64,000 nt of DNA from NCBI GenBank assembly GCA_015501605.1, contig JADNRZ010000014.1:372001-436000 (forward strand), written 5' to 3'. The position numbers and the translations under genes were made by a program. The stretch is from Panaeolus papilionaceus. Taxonomy: Eukaryota > Basidiomycota > Agaricomycetes > Agaricales. Below, one piece after another: positions 10,391 through 22,916 of this stretch. The notes beneath the pieces are model-generated. The model was not told the DNA's origin and ran no database searches. It saw nothing but the letters and a program-made list of their open reading frames with translations. Positions within the stretch are counted from its first letter, which is position 1. Each line of letters starts with the position of its first letter.

Positions 10391-11480
10391 TTAGGGACGG
10401 ACAGGTTTGTTGGGAACAAAGATCCAAGAAAGGGCGATGAGTATCCTCAGACCGACGGAAATGCCCATGGTCGCTGCTGCTCCGATTTGTGCGACAATGG
10501 CCCGCCCAACGAATGCACCCAAGAATAGTGAACCTGCTGCGAGGAATCTGTGGTCGCGGGTTGTAACCCGCTTGCTAATTTTGAAAAGACCAGGATCGGT
10601 GAAAAGCTCCACCCAAACGGTGGTCAACACGACTATAAAAAAATTTCACGATAATCAATACGTAATGTATGATGGCAGAGACAAAAATAAACGCACTGGT
10701 AGTTCCGAACTGTGTATTGAGACGCTTGCCTTGGATACCCTGGAGACCTAGACTGGCACTCATGAAAGCAAGACCGACGAAAGTGAGGGCGTTGGTCCAA
10801 GACGGAAGATCACGTTCTCCAGCGACAGAGGGTTGATCGCTCTTCCAGAAGGCGATTGCAGCAGCCATACTGAATAGAGCTTGTACGAAAGTTCCAGCCA
10901 TGAGCCAACTACGCTTTTGGGCACCGACGCGATCACCAATACGACCGAGGAAAGCACCGAGTTGGAACGCGATCATTGAGCATAGTGCTTGCTGATCAGC
11001 CCTGTGGAACTGTTGGTCACGGAAACCAGGAGGACCTTCGAAGAGACGAGCAAGAGCGATGGCTAACTATACGAAATGAACTGGGGTTGATAGAGTGCAT
11101 GATGTCATGACGAGCACTAATACTTACCTGGGCAAAGTTACCGGTTTGGAAACCGCACCAAACGAAAATGGCTGAGAATGAGACAACATCCCTTTAAGAA
11201 AGAAAAAAAGAGATAAGAAAACACGAGGTAAGTTCGCGGCCCTGAACGATAAAATTTTAACGACGTACATGTAACCGGTCATGAAACAGTAGAAAGCCAT
11301 TGGCCATGTTGTATCAGGTGGATTAACATCGGTATTGAGGAATTGCCATAGAGTCATAGTCTGCGTTGGCTCCGCTCGTTCAACATCCTGGGTTTTTACT
11401 AGGCCAGCCGAGGATGTCGACTCTGCTTCTCTTGAAGTCGTTTGAGAAGCTACGACCATTGTGGAGCTGCTTGGGGACAT
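10391..11480 (-). CDS. DUF1275 (YoaK-type) integral membrane protein
   Basis: Four exons, 11480-11269, 11191-11128, 11066-10697 and 10632-10391, sum to 888 bp and 295 residues. All introns are canonical, including GTAAGT/GTATAG. After a polar N-terminus of about 60 residues comes the family signature: GYMDVVSFSAIFVWCGFQTG, then FAQLAIALARLF, then QALCSMIAFQLGAFLGRIGD. About six hydrophobic helices follow, ending IGAAATMGISVGLRILIALS. DUF1275 proteins occur in bacteria and fungi, and their substrate is not established. The ATG at 11480 is the first in frame. The gene is divergent from the MYND-finger gene, with 564 bp between the start codons. Confidence 0.88.
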
Positions 11481-12044
11481 GTCGAGAGCGCTAAGGAAAG
11501 TTGACTCTGAGAGAAAATGAAGGGCGCTAGCACTTGAACGGAGCTGCTAGTGGTTCTAGGTCGTTGTCGGGGGGGAACGAAGTAATGAAAAGCAGAGTGC
11601 AGGGATTTATGTACGGCGGAATACTGACCCACAAAATCCAGTCTTGGCAATTTTTTAAGCTGCCACGGATATCCGCTCGGTCTCCGGACCCTAGGATTGT
11701 CAAAGCATCCACCAAATCCCTCTCTAACACCGAGAGAGAAAAATTAGAAGAAAAAATATTAATAACGATTTGTATTAAGGAGCGGGTAATTGAAGAAGTT
11801 GCCAGTGAGTCGTTGTTGGAGTGACAGTCATAGGCCTATTATTATTTATCAATTCAAAGAGCCATGTTATTTCTGGAAGACATTCCTTGTTTGGTTTGGT
11901 TTGCTTATGTCATCATTGCGATCCAATTCAATCCGGTTCATTATTCAAAACAGCTCGGTTAATACCTGTCCCACTCATAGGGGTTTTTCTCATTGCACCA
12001 CGATCATCTCAACTGGCACCATTTCTTTTCAAAAGGGCAACGTT
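11481..12044. promoter_or_regulatory. Divergent promoter region, DUF1275 / MYND gene
   Basis: 564 bp between two start codons on opposite strands, so it must hold both promoters. I see no clear TATA box. A pyrimidine-rich stretch precedes the MYND gene start (about 11986-12030). Confidence 0.5.
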
Positions 12045-14484
12045 ATGCCAGGACCAGGACGTGGAAAGGCCAAGTCAAAAAAATCAAAAAGCGGCGTATC
12101 AAGGAATGAATCTATAGCTATCTATGACAATGATGCGTTTTTAGCGGATATTGATAACGCTGAAGGGTGGGGTATGGTTGTGGACATTCTCTGTTCCATT
12201 TGTGATTTGCCAGGTAAACTATCGTTTATCTATCTCGGCAGTTTTAAATAAATCCTGACATTGTCGAAAAAGATCTAACCACTCGTAGTGGTCTTAAAAG
12301 AGTTCATGCCAACTTTCCTGCAATCTACAATAAAATCGACACGGTCTATCAAAGAAACATCGATCATGATAGGATCCGTGCTGGCGTCGTTGGAATCTTC
12401 GCCAAGATGTGTGCAGACTCCCTTTTGAGGAATAAACTTTTTGAAAAAGGTTCGTTGAACTGCCTCGCGGTTTTCTTACGAACGTTTCTTAAGGGTTAGG
12501 GATATAGGCATCTTGGGCAAAATCTTTCCTCTTCTGGACCTTGACGATACACGCCATCTGGCGTTGCGTGCACTCAACACAATCACCCATCATGGTGGTG
12601 CTGAGATTCGAGTCGAAATAGCAAAAAGCGCAGCAATTCTCACTCAGTTGCTTCGTCAGTTCCCAGACGACGACAAACTCTGCGAACTCGCAGTGTCAGT
12701 CATCTCCCACTCCGTATCAGTTGCGTATGAAGGGGATCCGAAACCGAAACACCCCACCATCATCCGTAATCTAGACCTCGCGGATATTTTGAAAGTCGTA
12801 CTCGAAACGACCAAAAGGCCTTTCCCCAAGCGCCGTAGCATTATCGATCACGCCGTTGGCCTCGTTTCTGCAACCACCTTCCATGGCACATCTGCTTTCA
12901 AGAAGTATCCTCATGCTGTCAAGTTCCTCGTGGCTGGCCTTCGAAGCAAGGACTGGGTAACCCGGAGCACTTGTCTAGCCGGTATTATACGCCTTCATCG
13001 TAATGAGCACGAGGAAGACCAGAAAACGCTCGACCCCAACCATTTTGTCATGGCCATTTCTCGAGGTATCCCTGCTAATTTGAACGACGTTCTCATGAAC
13101 TATGGCCCCACCAAGAGCGAAATGCTCTTAACCCTCCAGACGACCCGTGACTTTACGAAAGCCATGATGCAATGCGCTCAGGATCATAATTTGTACTCCC
13201 TGGGGATGAAGCTCGCGCCTTTAATCTTGCTTACCGAATTTTCTGTTTCGGATGGGAGGTTTGAAACGCAGGACCCAGTAACGGGCCTGCGAACTTTCGA
13301 TAGTTGTGGGCTTCCCTTTGATCTCTGGGGCGATGCTCTCAAGCACTGCGCTCAAGCGATTCGAGCGAAGCGTAACCCAAACGAAGCGGACTGGGCTGAC
13401 ATCCTAGAAATCAAGTGGTGCATAATGAGGAGGAAGCTGCGCGAAGCGGCTGAGCTCGCGAAGAAGGGAATCGAACGCAACCCGGAGCAAGCGTATTTTT
13501 ATTATGCGCTCACGCTCATGGCCGACAACGTGCAGGGGCTGAAGTCGGCGAAGAAAGGCTTAAAATGCAAGCAGACCTCTCCATTCGTGAAGTACCAGAT
13601 GATGCAGCGCGCTGTCGAGCAAGCAGGCGACATGGGTCTCACGACTCTGCAGGAGATGCCAGAGGTTGGCGACCCGAAGTGGGAAGAGGGTGTCGCCTTT
13701 TTGATGAGCGCCTTGGAGGACTCGAAGAGCTATATCGAAGGCGCTCCACCCGACAACCGTCACATGAAGAATATCAGTTACTGGTATATTGTACTGACGA
13801 TCCTGACGAAGGACAATTTGAGTCCTGATCTTCGCGAGCTCAACGTGAGTGGCCGACTTTGGTTCGTTTTATCAAATATGCTGATTACACAAATTTTCCA
13901 GGATGTACGCCGAGTATTGGGTATCGCTGATGACTTCAGCCGGTTCATAGGCATCGAGCCTCCCAAAACGCTCATGCGCCTTACTCAGCAAGCTGTTATG
14001 CAGCACTACGCTTCCGCTATTAAGGAATTCTCGAGCGTGTTTACCGAACTGGATCGATCCAAGGAAGTCAACACGCAGACAGTCAGTCCGGAAAAATTGG
14101 AGGACGATCTCGCCGCTTGGCTGAACGACATGAAGCTCGACGATGGGACACAGGAACACGATCACGACTGCGAAAATCGCCCAGCACAAATGGAAGCCAA
14201 CATGACCCGCGTAAGGCTGTATAGATGTTCTTGGTGCGGGAATCCGTCGGCTGCGTTGCGGAAATGTAAGGTTTCTTTAACGCCCTGGTACCCCAGTTTT
14301 GCTCACGCACGATAACAGGCAGTGGATGTGCCAAGACGCGGTATTTAGCAGACATTGCTTATCCCCCTCGACGTCATACTAACCGCTGGCTTTTCCTAGA
14401 TATTGCGACCACTCTTGTCAGAAACAACATTGGACTGACCATAAAAAGGCTTGTAAAGCCGAAACGAGCGCTACCGCCTCGTAA
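12045..14484 (+). CDS. MYND zinc-finger protein with helical-repeat body
   Basis: Six exons, 12045-12213, 12273-12449, 12508-13844, 13902-14265, 14319-14340 and 14400-14484, give 717 residues. Exon 5 has only 22 bp. The start MPGPGRGKAKSKKSKSG is basic. The body is all-helical and looks ARM/TPR-like (ILGKIFPLLDLDDTRHLALR, LREAAELAKKGIERNPEQAY). The C-terminus is a MYND finger spread over three exons: CSWCGNPSAALRKCSGC, then KTRYCDHSCQKQHWTDHKKA and a final C, which gives the full set of zinc ligands. MYND fingers usually bind proline-rich partners. Similar mushroom proteins exist, but I know no function. The exon order is fixed because only these joins restore the finger. Confidence 0.85.
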
Positions 14485-15696
14485 ATCTTATCGCTCCACG
14501 ATTTGCTCTACTTCGTCATTTTCTTGACTCAGCTTCGAATATTTGCATTGTAATTGTATCATTGATCCGACCCGTACATTGCCATATGCATACGACGGTG
14601 CATATGGCTTCCATCACCAACCTTTTGTATCACATTGCCAGCTGCCCGTTCATACTTGGTTCAACTCAAGTCGGGGTGCTTATTTATATACCCTTGTACA
14701 TATTTATGTAAAAGATGCTTAAACCATGAACCCCAATCGATGAAGACACCCTTTTAGCCAATTTTATACTGTCTTTGGTTTCTTGGTGAGGAGTGACTTA
14801 CAAGTAAACCTTTTACCCGAAATCGAGGTTCAAATGCGTGGCTTTATAGGCGGTCGTGAGAGTAACGGTTGTGACCCAATCAGTGTGAGTGGAAGCTTTC
14901 GTTACTAATCTTTTGATCTCTCAGCCCGACCCTATCAATTACTTATAGTTGACTCCATTACTTATGAACACCACTGTCAATGAATGGCCAACACCCTACA
15001 CTGCTCTAAGAGGTTCTTGTCGGTTTATGCCTCCGTTCTGACTGGTCATATGGTGATTACGGGATGCTATCAACGACTCTGCTGCTCAGATTCTGTCACA
15101 GAGAGCCAAGCAATGGAGTCGTCAATTCAGAAGTTGAGGTCACCAGACCCACTCATCGAGCCCATATCTACCATCGCCATCGACCTCGGCGCCCGTGTGG
15201 CCTTGTCAAGCACTTCCTCCTTTTCCGCCGTCCCGGTGTAAGAGGGTCCATGATCTAGGATGCCTAAACTAGTTTCCGACAACAAGCAGAAGGCACTGGA
15301 ATTGCAACCGTCTTCAAGTGTTGTTCAGCTTGTCACGACGGTTACAAGCCACAAGACCCTTGGAAAATCCTCGCAGCACGACCCGGATCGGATTAGGAGG
15401 ATAAAAAGCCTACGCGAGTGCAAGATGTGCTTTATTTACATACCTCGGATTTTCCCTACTGCAGGCGGAAACTTCTCTTTCGCTCCGTGTCTTGCTGCAG
15501 CTTGGAGAAGAATTGACACCTGCGACTCCTGTCTATTCTACACCGTCATTCTGTCAAAACGTCGCTGGCTGAACAATTCACAGACCCCTCACGCTCTTTT
15601 CTTCGGGGAATACTTGGATTTAGAACTCTCATAAAAAGACACACTTTATTTTCTCGCTTAATTGTCTTTAGACGCAACTAAAACCAATTTACAACC
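14485..15696. other. 1.2 kb without a supported gene
   Basis: 3' flank of the MYND gene and 5' region of the pectin lyase gene. A 124-codon plus frame at 15260-15634 shows no domain and lacks a plausible splice context. A TATA-like ATAAAAAG lies near 15631, about 60 bp before the lyase start. Confidence 0.45.
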
Positions 15697-18502
15697 ATGC
15701 TGTGGAAGTCGCTGGCAATTGCTTCGGTCTACGCAGGCTTTTTAACCACATCCGCCCTCGGATTCGGATTCACGATCTCGGGTACCAATATTAATGTTGA
15801 AACCGATGCTGGTTTAACCTTCACCGGTTTGTTTTACCTGCCTGTTCACTTGTCTACAACACTAAATGGATGATAATAGTTGCCAGCAACAGCGGTGATA
15901 TCACCTCTATGAAGTTTAATGGCATTGAGGTGGGACATATAGACCGTTTTAAGTGATTTCTTCTTATACCAGAGATTCAGGCCCAGGACCAAGGAAGCAA
16001 GAAGAGTCATATTTCTTCTGGCATTGGTGCCAGCTGCAGCGCCGTGAGGACAGGCAATAACAACAACTATGTCAAAATCACTTGCACGACGTCAACCCTC
16101 ACCCAGTAAGCTCTCTGCACCCAGTTCGTAGTCAAAGCCCTCATATCGTTTTAGATACTACGTGGCCAGATACAAGGACCCTGCTATTCACATGGCTACT
16201 TAGTAGGTGTACCCTGGTACATATCTGTGCAAATCAACCCCTAACTTGGTTTCAGTATCACTGCTGAGCCATCCGTTGGAGAGCTCCGCTTCATTGCTCG
16301 CCTGAGAAAGGCCGCGCTCCCAAATGGCTACAGAGTCTCTGAAATCGCAGGAGGAACTGCCATTGAAGGCAGCGATGTCTTCAGGGTTGGCTCTGAAACT
16401 CGCTCCAAGTTCTACTCCTCCAGGCAATTTATCGACGACCAAGTCCACGGTGTTACTGGAAATGGTATTGGTGCCTGGATGATTATTCCTGGTACGGGCT
16501 ACGAGAGTGCCTCTGGAGGTCCTTTCTTCAGAGATATTAACAATCAGGGTGGTATGTTGGCTATTTTTGTGCTACACGGAGTGATGATGTTAATCCCTCG
16601 TTTGTTGAAATTGACAGGTGACCAACAAGAACTTTACTTCTGTAAGGCTTCTAATTATTCCGTTGACGGCTTCTTGACCCATTGATACTCCCCACAGACA
16701 TGGTAAGACATCGTTATGAATTCCTCTCTTTTATCCGATATTGATTCGTGCATATAGAACTCTGGCCACACCCAGACCGAAAGTAGGTGAATGACAATGA
16801 TGAAGTTGTCAAAGACTCATCATGATAACATAGGCAACCGTATGGGCTTGCACGGTCCATAGTAAGCGGCCTTAATAAGCGGGTCTATTCCGTGTCACTC
16901 ACTTTTGTGCCACAGTGCTCTTTGGTTCACTTCTGGCGGACAACCCGGTACCTACGGTAAACCTCATATACCCACAAGACCATCTTCTACGATGTTCTGA
17001 CACGCAATCCATTGCACTGCTTACTAGACACCGCCTTCTGGGAAGGTTTGGGCATCAATGGTCTCGTTCCCAAGTCCAACCGAGGACGCGTTACTGGCCG
17101 TGCCTCTGGTATCCCCTCAAACTTTGCTAACCTCCAATCTGTCGGTTTCTCGAATGGGAACGCTCAATACTGGTAAGGGCCATTGTTTTGCGTGTGTTGT
17201 TGGACCAGCTGACTGATTCGTTCAGGGCCCGCACCGATTCCTCTGGTCAATTCACCACCCCATACATGAAGCCTGGCACTTACACCATGAAATGTACGTC
17301 TGGACGCTGTAAGGCTATCCAATAAACTCACTCGTTGTTCGCCTCTAGTGTACAAGGTCGAACTCGCTGTCGCTTCACAACAAGTTACAGTCAACGGTGG
17401 CCAAACCGTGACTTCCAATATCAACTCTGCTGAAGCTGTAGGCTCAATGGATCGTTTGTACATAACCCTCAACTGACAAGGTCCAATAGAACCCTTCAGC
17501 CATCTGGCAAATCGGTGACTTCGATGGCACACCCCGTGGATTCTTGAACGCAGAGTAAGCCTTCCGGACCTTGGCAGTGGTGTATTACCTACTAATGTGT
17601 ATTCTCACAGCAAAATTGAGAGTATGCAGTACGTTTTTCCTCATGGTGCGCGCTTTTTGTGACGTTCACCAAAATTTCCGAACAGTCCCAGCGATTCGCG
17701 CATGTCTAAATGGGGTCCCAGTATGTCTATTTTACTCCTTCAACATTCTGTTACTAAAATCAACATGAAGTTACCTTCAACGTTGGCTCGTCTGTCAATC
17801 AGTTCCCGATGGCTTTGTTCAAGGTAAGTGCCTGATGATCAGCGTCTTACCTTTTAAACAGAAAAGGCTAATTGGACGCTCCATCCCGTTAGGCTGTTGG
17901 ACCTGTCACGCTTCGCTTCACCTTGAACTCTAGCCAAGGAGGCGCCCGTACTCTGCAGATCGCTACCACTCTTGCCTTCGCTGGTAAGTCGGACAAAACA
18001 GGGTCCCCGTGGATGATATATTGACGCACCCGGTAGGTGGGCGACCCCAAGTTGTTGTTAACAACTGGACTGGCCCTGCGCCAGCGGCTCCTTCGCAGCC
18101 CGACTCCCGCGGTAAGCCTCAACATCTCGTCCTACCTATTCATAACGCTGATCACGGCTTTCAGGTGTTACCCGTGGTACTTGGAGAGGAAATGTAAGTG
18201 GACACTGAGATCTAGAGCCGCCGTTCATCCACTAACCCGTGTGTGTAGAACAACTTGTACACCGTTAACATCCGTGAGTAACTGTCTATTTGTATTCTCA
18301 ATGTAATTCCTGACTCTCGTCTTGTGCAGCGAGCGGGGTGCTCCTCACCAACGGTGCTACCAATACCATTACCATCAATGTCATCTCGGGTTCATCAGGC
18401 GACGCCTTCTTGTAAGTTTTTGCACTGCTTGGAGAGTGGTCGATATTAATACAAATTTGCAGGTCTCCTAACTTCGTCTTCGACGCCCTGCGACTTTATT
18501 AG
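15697..18502 (+). CDS. Rhamnogalacturonan endolyase, polysaccharide lyase family 4, secreted
   Basis: I count 23 exons separated by 22 introns of about 45-70 bp. Many exons are under 60 bp. A signal peptide ([20 protein letters not shown]) starts the protein. The catalytic domain shows [59 protein letters not shown] and GLHGPYALWF. The Lys of SKFYS and the His of NSGH are 61 residues apart, close to the spacing of the catalytic Lys150 and His210 of the Aspergillus enzyme. A middle domain follows ([37 protein letters not shown]). The end is a carbohydrate-binding-like domain ([16 protein letters not shown], ending FVFDALRLY). The enzyme cleaves rhamnogalacturonan I by beta-elimination outside the cell, which fits plant-litter or host-wall pectin use. 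Confidence 0.9.
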
Positions 18503-19735
18503 AAGGATCTCGTCGCTAGAGCGAATACTTACTCATATTTCAGAGTCGCACATGACATATGTACTGTTGTACCAAAACTCGCAATATGATTCGTTCCGCA
18601 CAGGAGTTACCTCCAAAGCACAACAGCTTCTTGACACCATCAACCGTCTCTGTGCATCAAGTTGATGAGTTTGATGAGTAGTTTTGTGTTCTGAAATGAA
18701 TAGAAATTTTGAAGGGTAAGTGTAACATAGGAGCCAAGTGGTTGCTGCTGACCGCGGGCAGATGGCAGCACGCGTCGTTAGGGGGGAATACCCATAACCT
18801 ACAGCGCGGGCCCCACTCCACTCTATGAGAAATTCGAAGACGCACGCGTTTTTCGTCCTGAAATCACCATGCAGGGAGATGGATTAATATGACTCTGGTC
18901 CGTTTAGGTGGTATTGGTAACTGGTTGGTGACGATTTGTGCGTTGAGCTCGTTTTAGAAATGCAAAATCTTTGAACTTTTCAATAATACAGTAAATGGTG
19001 TCGCGCTCATTGACGCCAATTTATCCGAGTGATGCAAGAAAATGGGAGTCTGGTACACACGGGCCCAGCCACAACCCATCAATTCAGTGAATGTCCTGGG
19101 AACACCAATTGCATCTTTCCTTTTGATCTTGGGCTCCAGGTTACTTCACCATCCATGTCCTATGACCCCTTCTGACCTTAACATGTGTCAAGGATACGTC
19201 AAGAATCCAAATACCAGGATCATTTTCATCAGAATAGTTATGGGCGACGCTGTGGATGTACAACCCATGCAGGCAAGATAGCAGACACAACGCGGATTGA
19301 AATTTGAATTACATGATGTGTGCGGAGTTCTCTGACTCCTGTGTGCCTTTTTGCCAGGTCCTTGTACTTATCCCCATTTCTCGGGGGCCTCTGATGAAAA
19401 ACCAAAATGAAATAAATGATGGGTGGATGGATATTGATTCAGCCCTGAGAGCGATCCATCATCCCTGCCTGTATTCCATGCTGTTCTTTTGAGCTTGGTG
19501 AGAAAGCTCGAGTTGGCTCTCCTTTCTCACTCCCCTCTTCGACATAAGCGTTTCCTTCGAAGTACAAGAATAGCTGGCGACAAAGCGTATCCAAACACCC
19601 CGAGGGATTCATTGGCACAGGAGGAAAGAGAGGCGCTGAACTTGCTATCTGCCACACACATAGGCCACCCGACAGGTTGCCTGACGGCCACACAAATCTG
19701 TACTGCAACGCTTGGAGACCCGTTCACTCTCTCAG
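18503..19735. other. 1.2 kb without a supported gene
   Basis: 3' flank of the lyase and upstream region of the seven-helix gene. Open frames at 19042-19281, 19304-19492 and 19489-19788 lack recognisable features, though an upstream exon of the next gene could lie here. Confidence 0.4.
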
Positions 19736-21664
19736 ATGATTTCCTTTGCCGTCAAGCTTGTGTGGTTTGTCCTATCTCTTACTGGTGAGTCATTGTGCCT
19801 CTCGAAGCTATGTCTCGCCCTTGGAATGCCGTAAACCAAGGGTTATCTGGCTTCTGAACTGCATCATATCTCAACTGACGCTCTTTGAATCGAAAGGCTT
19901 GATAGGATGCTGGACGGTACTCATAACATTTTCCAAAGCGGTGGGGACATGGTGGGGGCCGTTGTCCTATTGCATTGCGAACACTCTACTGCAGGGTGTC
20001 TTCTGCCTGGGTAAGGTTTCATCCCCTGCTTGACCCTATCTCCGCGCACGACGCTCATCGGTCTTCAGGTATGATTTACCGAATGGACCCTTTTCGAATG
20101 CCTAAATCATTCTGCTTCGGTATGACTTTGAAGTCGAATCTCGCATGACTGTGCTAAACCCCTAATGATATACACAGCTCAAACGGTCCTTATTTCGTAC
20201 TCTGCCTTTCTGCTGACGGGTGTTACCATGGCTTTTTCTGTGGCGACAAGCTTGACGGTCCTGAAGCCCAAATCATGGTCAGATGGTAAAAAGTGAGCTC
20301 TTCATCTTGCCATATGTGAATTCCCGAGCCTGTTTGCTAATGATTTGAATAGGGCTCTGAGATGGAAGCGTATGTACGCCCTGCCCATCGTAGTCATGCC
20401 TATCATCGCACTCGCTGTCTTTATTGGTATCATTATCAGGTTTGACCCATTAGTGCCTGTTGATGATATCCACTGCGACGCTAATAATCCAGAGTGGTGA
20501 GTGATACGCCTTGGAGGCCACAAGCAACTGAAAGAAACCCTCATTCTTAGGGTTCGATTCTTCGGATACGCGGGTCTACCCTTTCTGCTATCGCTTCCGT
20601 CCCTTTTCTTGTCAGTCAGATCGATCATGCGGGTGTATAAGACGAACCTCCACCTTCATAGAGCAAATCCAGAGTCCACGTCGGGCCCAGAAGCATTGTC
20701 ATCATTTCCTCGCAGCCCAAGGACGATGAACTTTATGTTAACAGGAAGAGCGGCAGCACCAACACCGACGGCCATGCCAAAACGTTACTCGGCTGCATCA
20801 CGGAAATTCCTGCTACCATTTGGACACACCACCAAGACGTCCCCTCCTGCACCTATCACGGTTACCACTTCATCTGATCATCGAAGTTCGACTATTTTCC
20901 CCCACCAAGATCTCAATCTCAGCCAAGACGACGCAAATAGCTCGCAAGTATCAATATCTTTCCCCACATTTGCCAATCCAGGTAGCCAACCTGGCTCAAC
21001 GGAAGATGAAGTAAGAGAACGGCCGAGGTCGACGATGACGAATCCGACAAGCCAGCTTCCATCGGTTCATGAGGAGACCAACGATGCAGCTACGATCATG
21101 AATGAAAAGGATAATGTCAAAGAGGTATTTGTGACGCCAAGAGGGAGCGATGCGACTGTTGAGCAGGGCTGGAGGGACGACAAATTTGACCAAAAGAGTA
21201 ACGCGGAATTTACGAAGGATATATTTTTGGTGGAGGACACAGATGACAGTTTCACAGCTAGACCGATTTCGGGGACTGCGGGTAGGTTTCTTATTTTATC
21301 TCATCAACGCATGGCGCCGAATGTGTTACTCCTTATTAGGTTTCCCTTATAGAAAACCCCGACGGACAATACCTAACCTCTCCCCCGCTGTTTGGCGGAT
21401 AATATTATTTCAAATGTATGTCCTACTCTTTCGTCTGACTCGTACAAAAAGCTCATCATGTGGTTTAGTGCATTTATTGTAGTCCAATTTTTGGCATGTT
21501 TATCCACTATTGTCGATGTAGCTAAAAGGCGCCCAACGCCATCACCCGTGGGCACCCAACACTTTGCCCTGCTGCTGGCAGCCTGGGGTCCTGTCATTGT
21601 TTTCGGACATCTTCCTGTTGTCCGAAAGAATCTCTGGCCCTGGAGGCGGTCTTCTTCTATTTAA
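19736..21664 (+). CDS. Seven-transmembrane GPCR-like protein with long third inner loop
   Basis: About eight exons; the start is uncertain. Canonical joins restore seven hydrophobic helices: VKLVWFVLSLTGLIGCW, LSYCIANTLLQGVFCLG, VLISYSAFLLTGVTMAFSV, ALPIVVMPIIALAVFIGIII, YAGLPFLLSLPSLFLSV, IILFQIAFIVVQFLACLS and FALLLAAWGPVIVFGHL. Between helices 5 and 6 is a loop of more than 200 residues, rich in Ser/Thr/Pro with acidic patches. That is typical of G-protein-coupled receptors regulated through the third inner loop. The helix 6 join (donor GTATGT near 21416, acceptor GTTTAG near 21467) is needed to make a continuous helix. The tail is very short (RKNLWPWRRSSSI). Ligand and class are unknown. 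The ATG at 19736 follows a possible acceptor, so an upstream exon may exist. Confidence 0.7.
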
Positions 21665-21976
21665 ATCTCATTTTTATTTAAACGGACTTGTTTGTCCCCC
21701 CATCCCTTCGTTCTATAGGACCATCCACAACTCTACCCACAATCCTAAGCTTAGCATGTATCAATTAGTTACTTAGTTAACATCTGCATAACCAAACCCC
21801 CATGAATCACCAGTGCATTCAATAATTATCAATTTATCTCCAAATTGTTTGATGACTGCAATGAGTACATATGTATAACCTATAAACACAGATGACTCGC
21901 TGGACTGGGAAGACAGCTACGTGCCGCAAAACGAAAATAGAACCTGAAGCTAGAAGCGTGGAGCTGAGTCTTGAGA
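21665..21976. other. Convergent intergenic region
   Basis: 312 bp between the ends of two converging genes. AT-rich, consistent with two 3' ends. No gene seen. Confidence 0.5.
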
Positions 21977-22716
21977 TCAAAGGCCCCGTCGAGTGACGAA
22001 ACTCTCAAGGTCCTGCGAAGTAGCAACGGCTAACACAAATTTACGACTTTGGTCTGTCACTGTTAGGGAGTTTTGATGAGAATTGGGGATAGATGGGATA
22101 GCATTGCTATGCGGGGAGCCGCTCACCCAAAGCAAAAATATTATGCTTGAGAAATTCTTCCAGATCCGATAACGGTGACATTGGTGTAATTATAGTATAT
22201 GGTTCCGTTGGACTGCGCTTGAATTTAGTCATGTATTGACTGACTTTGTCATCCTGGTTCCCCCGAAGAATTTGGTTGGTAGTTCAAAAGTAAAAGATAA
22301 ATAATTGAACGTACGGGATTTGCTTTGCCGGCTTCCCATGTCTCTTTCAGCTTTGCTACATCAACATAACCCAGTGGCTTTCTATCACGATTCAAGACCC
22401 TGAGAGCATGAAGCGCTCGTGATTGAGAACCAGCGATTTAATCATGAAACTGTCAAAAGAACACACGGTATATGGGAGAAATCTCGCTCGTATGCCATTT
22501 CAATTGCTCGGGAGATGGATTCATTTGAAAAAGCCGAGAATGCGGGAGGTAATTGCAAGTCCTGTTGAAATGTTAGTCCAACCACCGAGCTTGTTAAGGT
22601 AAATAGACTTTGCTGACACATACCTCTACTACGGCACCCCTGTATTTGTCTACTGGAAATTGAAGGGGTTGAAATGTGGAAGTTGAACTTGTAGACGCAG
22701 TTGCGGTGGTGGCCAT
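21977..22716 (-). CDS. Small tandem-CBS-domain protein
   Basis: Five exons, 22716-22624, 22561-22467, 22399-22315, 22253-22127 and 22059-21977, sum to 483 bp and 160 residues. CBS motif 1 is RAIEMAYERDFSHIPVLNRD followed by KPLGYVDV. The second half has VSQYMTKFKRSP, then ITPMSPLSDLEEFLKHNIFA, and finally KFVLAVATSQDLESFVTRRG. A pair of CBS motifs forms one Bateman module that usually binds adenine nucleotides. No catalytic domain is attached, so it probably acts as a stand-alone sensor or regulatory partner. It shares a 200-bp divergent promoter with MLH1. The intron after AFALG is the least certain, but only this join gives the final strand-helix of CBS motif 2. Confidence 0.85.
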
Positions 22717-22916
22717 GATGGAGGTTGAAGATGAACAAGGAAGAAATAGAGCCAATGCTTATTATTATGATGCTCAGTCTGAAATAAGACGATAAGATCA
22801 TATAAAATGGCGGATCAGTATTAACTAGGGCTAGGGTTACACCTAATTAGTCCTTCGCGTCAGGGACGCGACTGGAGCAACACTTGTTTACATACCATCA
22901 TCATCCACGACCTTTA
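22717..22916. promoter_or_regulatory. Divergent CBS-protein / MLH1 promoter
   Basis: A 200-bp divergent promoter. It contains TAGGGTT at about 22832-22838 (telobox-like, AACCCTA on the minus strand) next to another CTAGGG, and CGCGT...ACGCGA at 22856-22871, about 50 bp before the MLH1 start. ACGCG is a core MBF motif. Regulation is inferred. Confidence 0.5.

Noticed and set aside
15260..15634. 124-codon plus frame upstream of the lyase
   Set aside because: Composition and lack of domains suggest chance; it overlaps the likely promoter.
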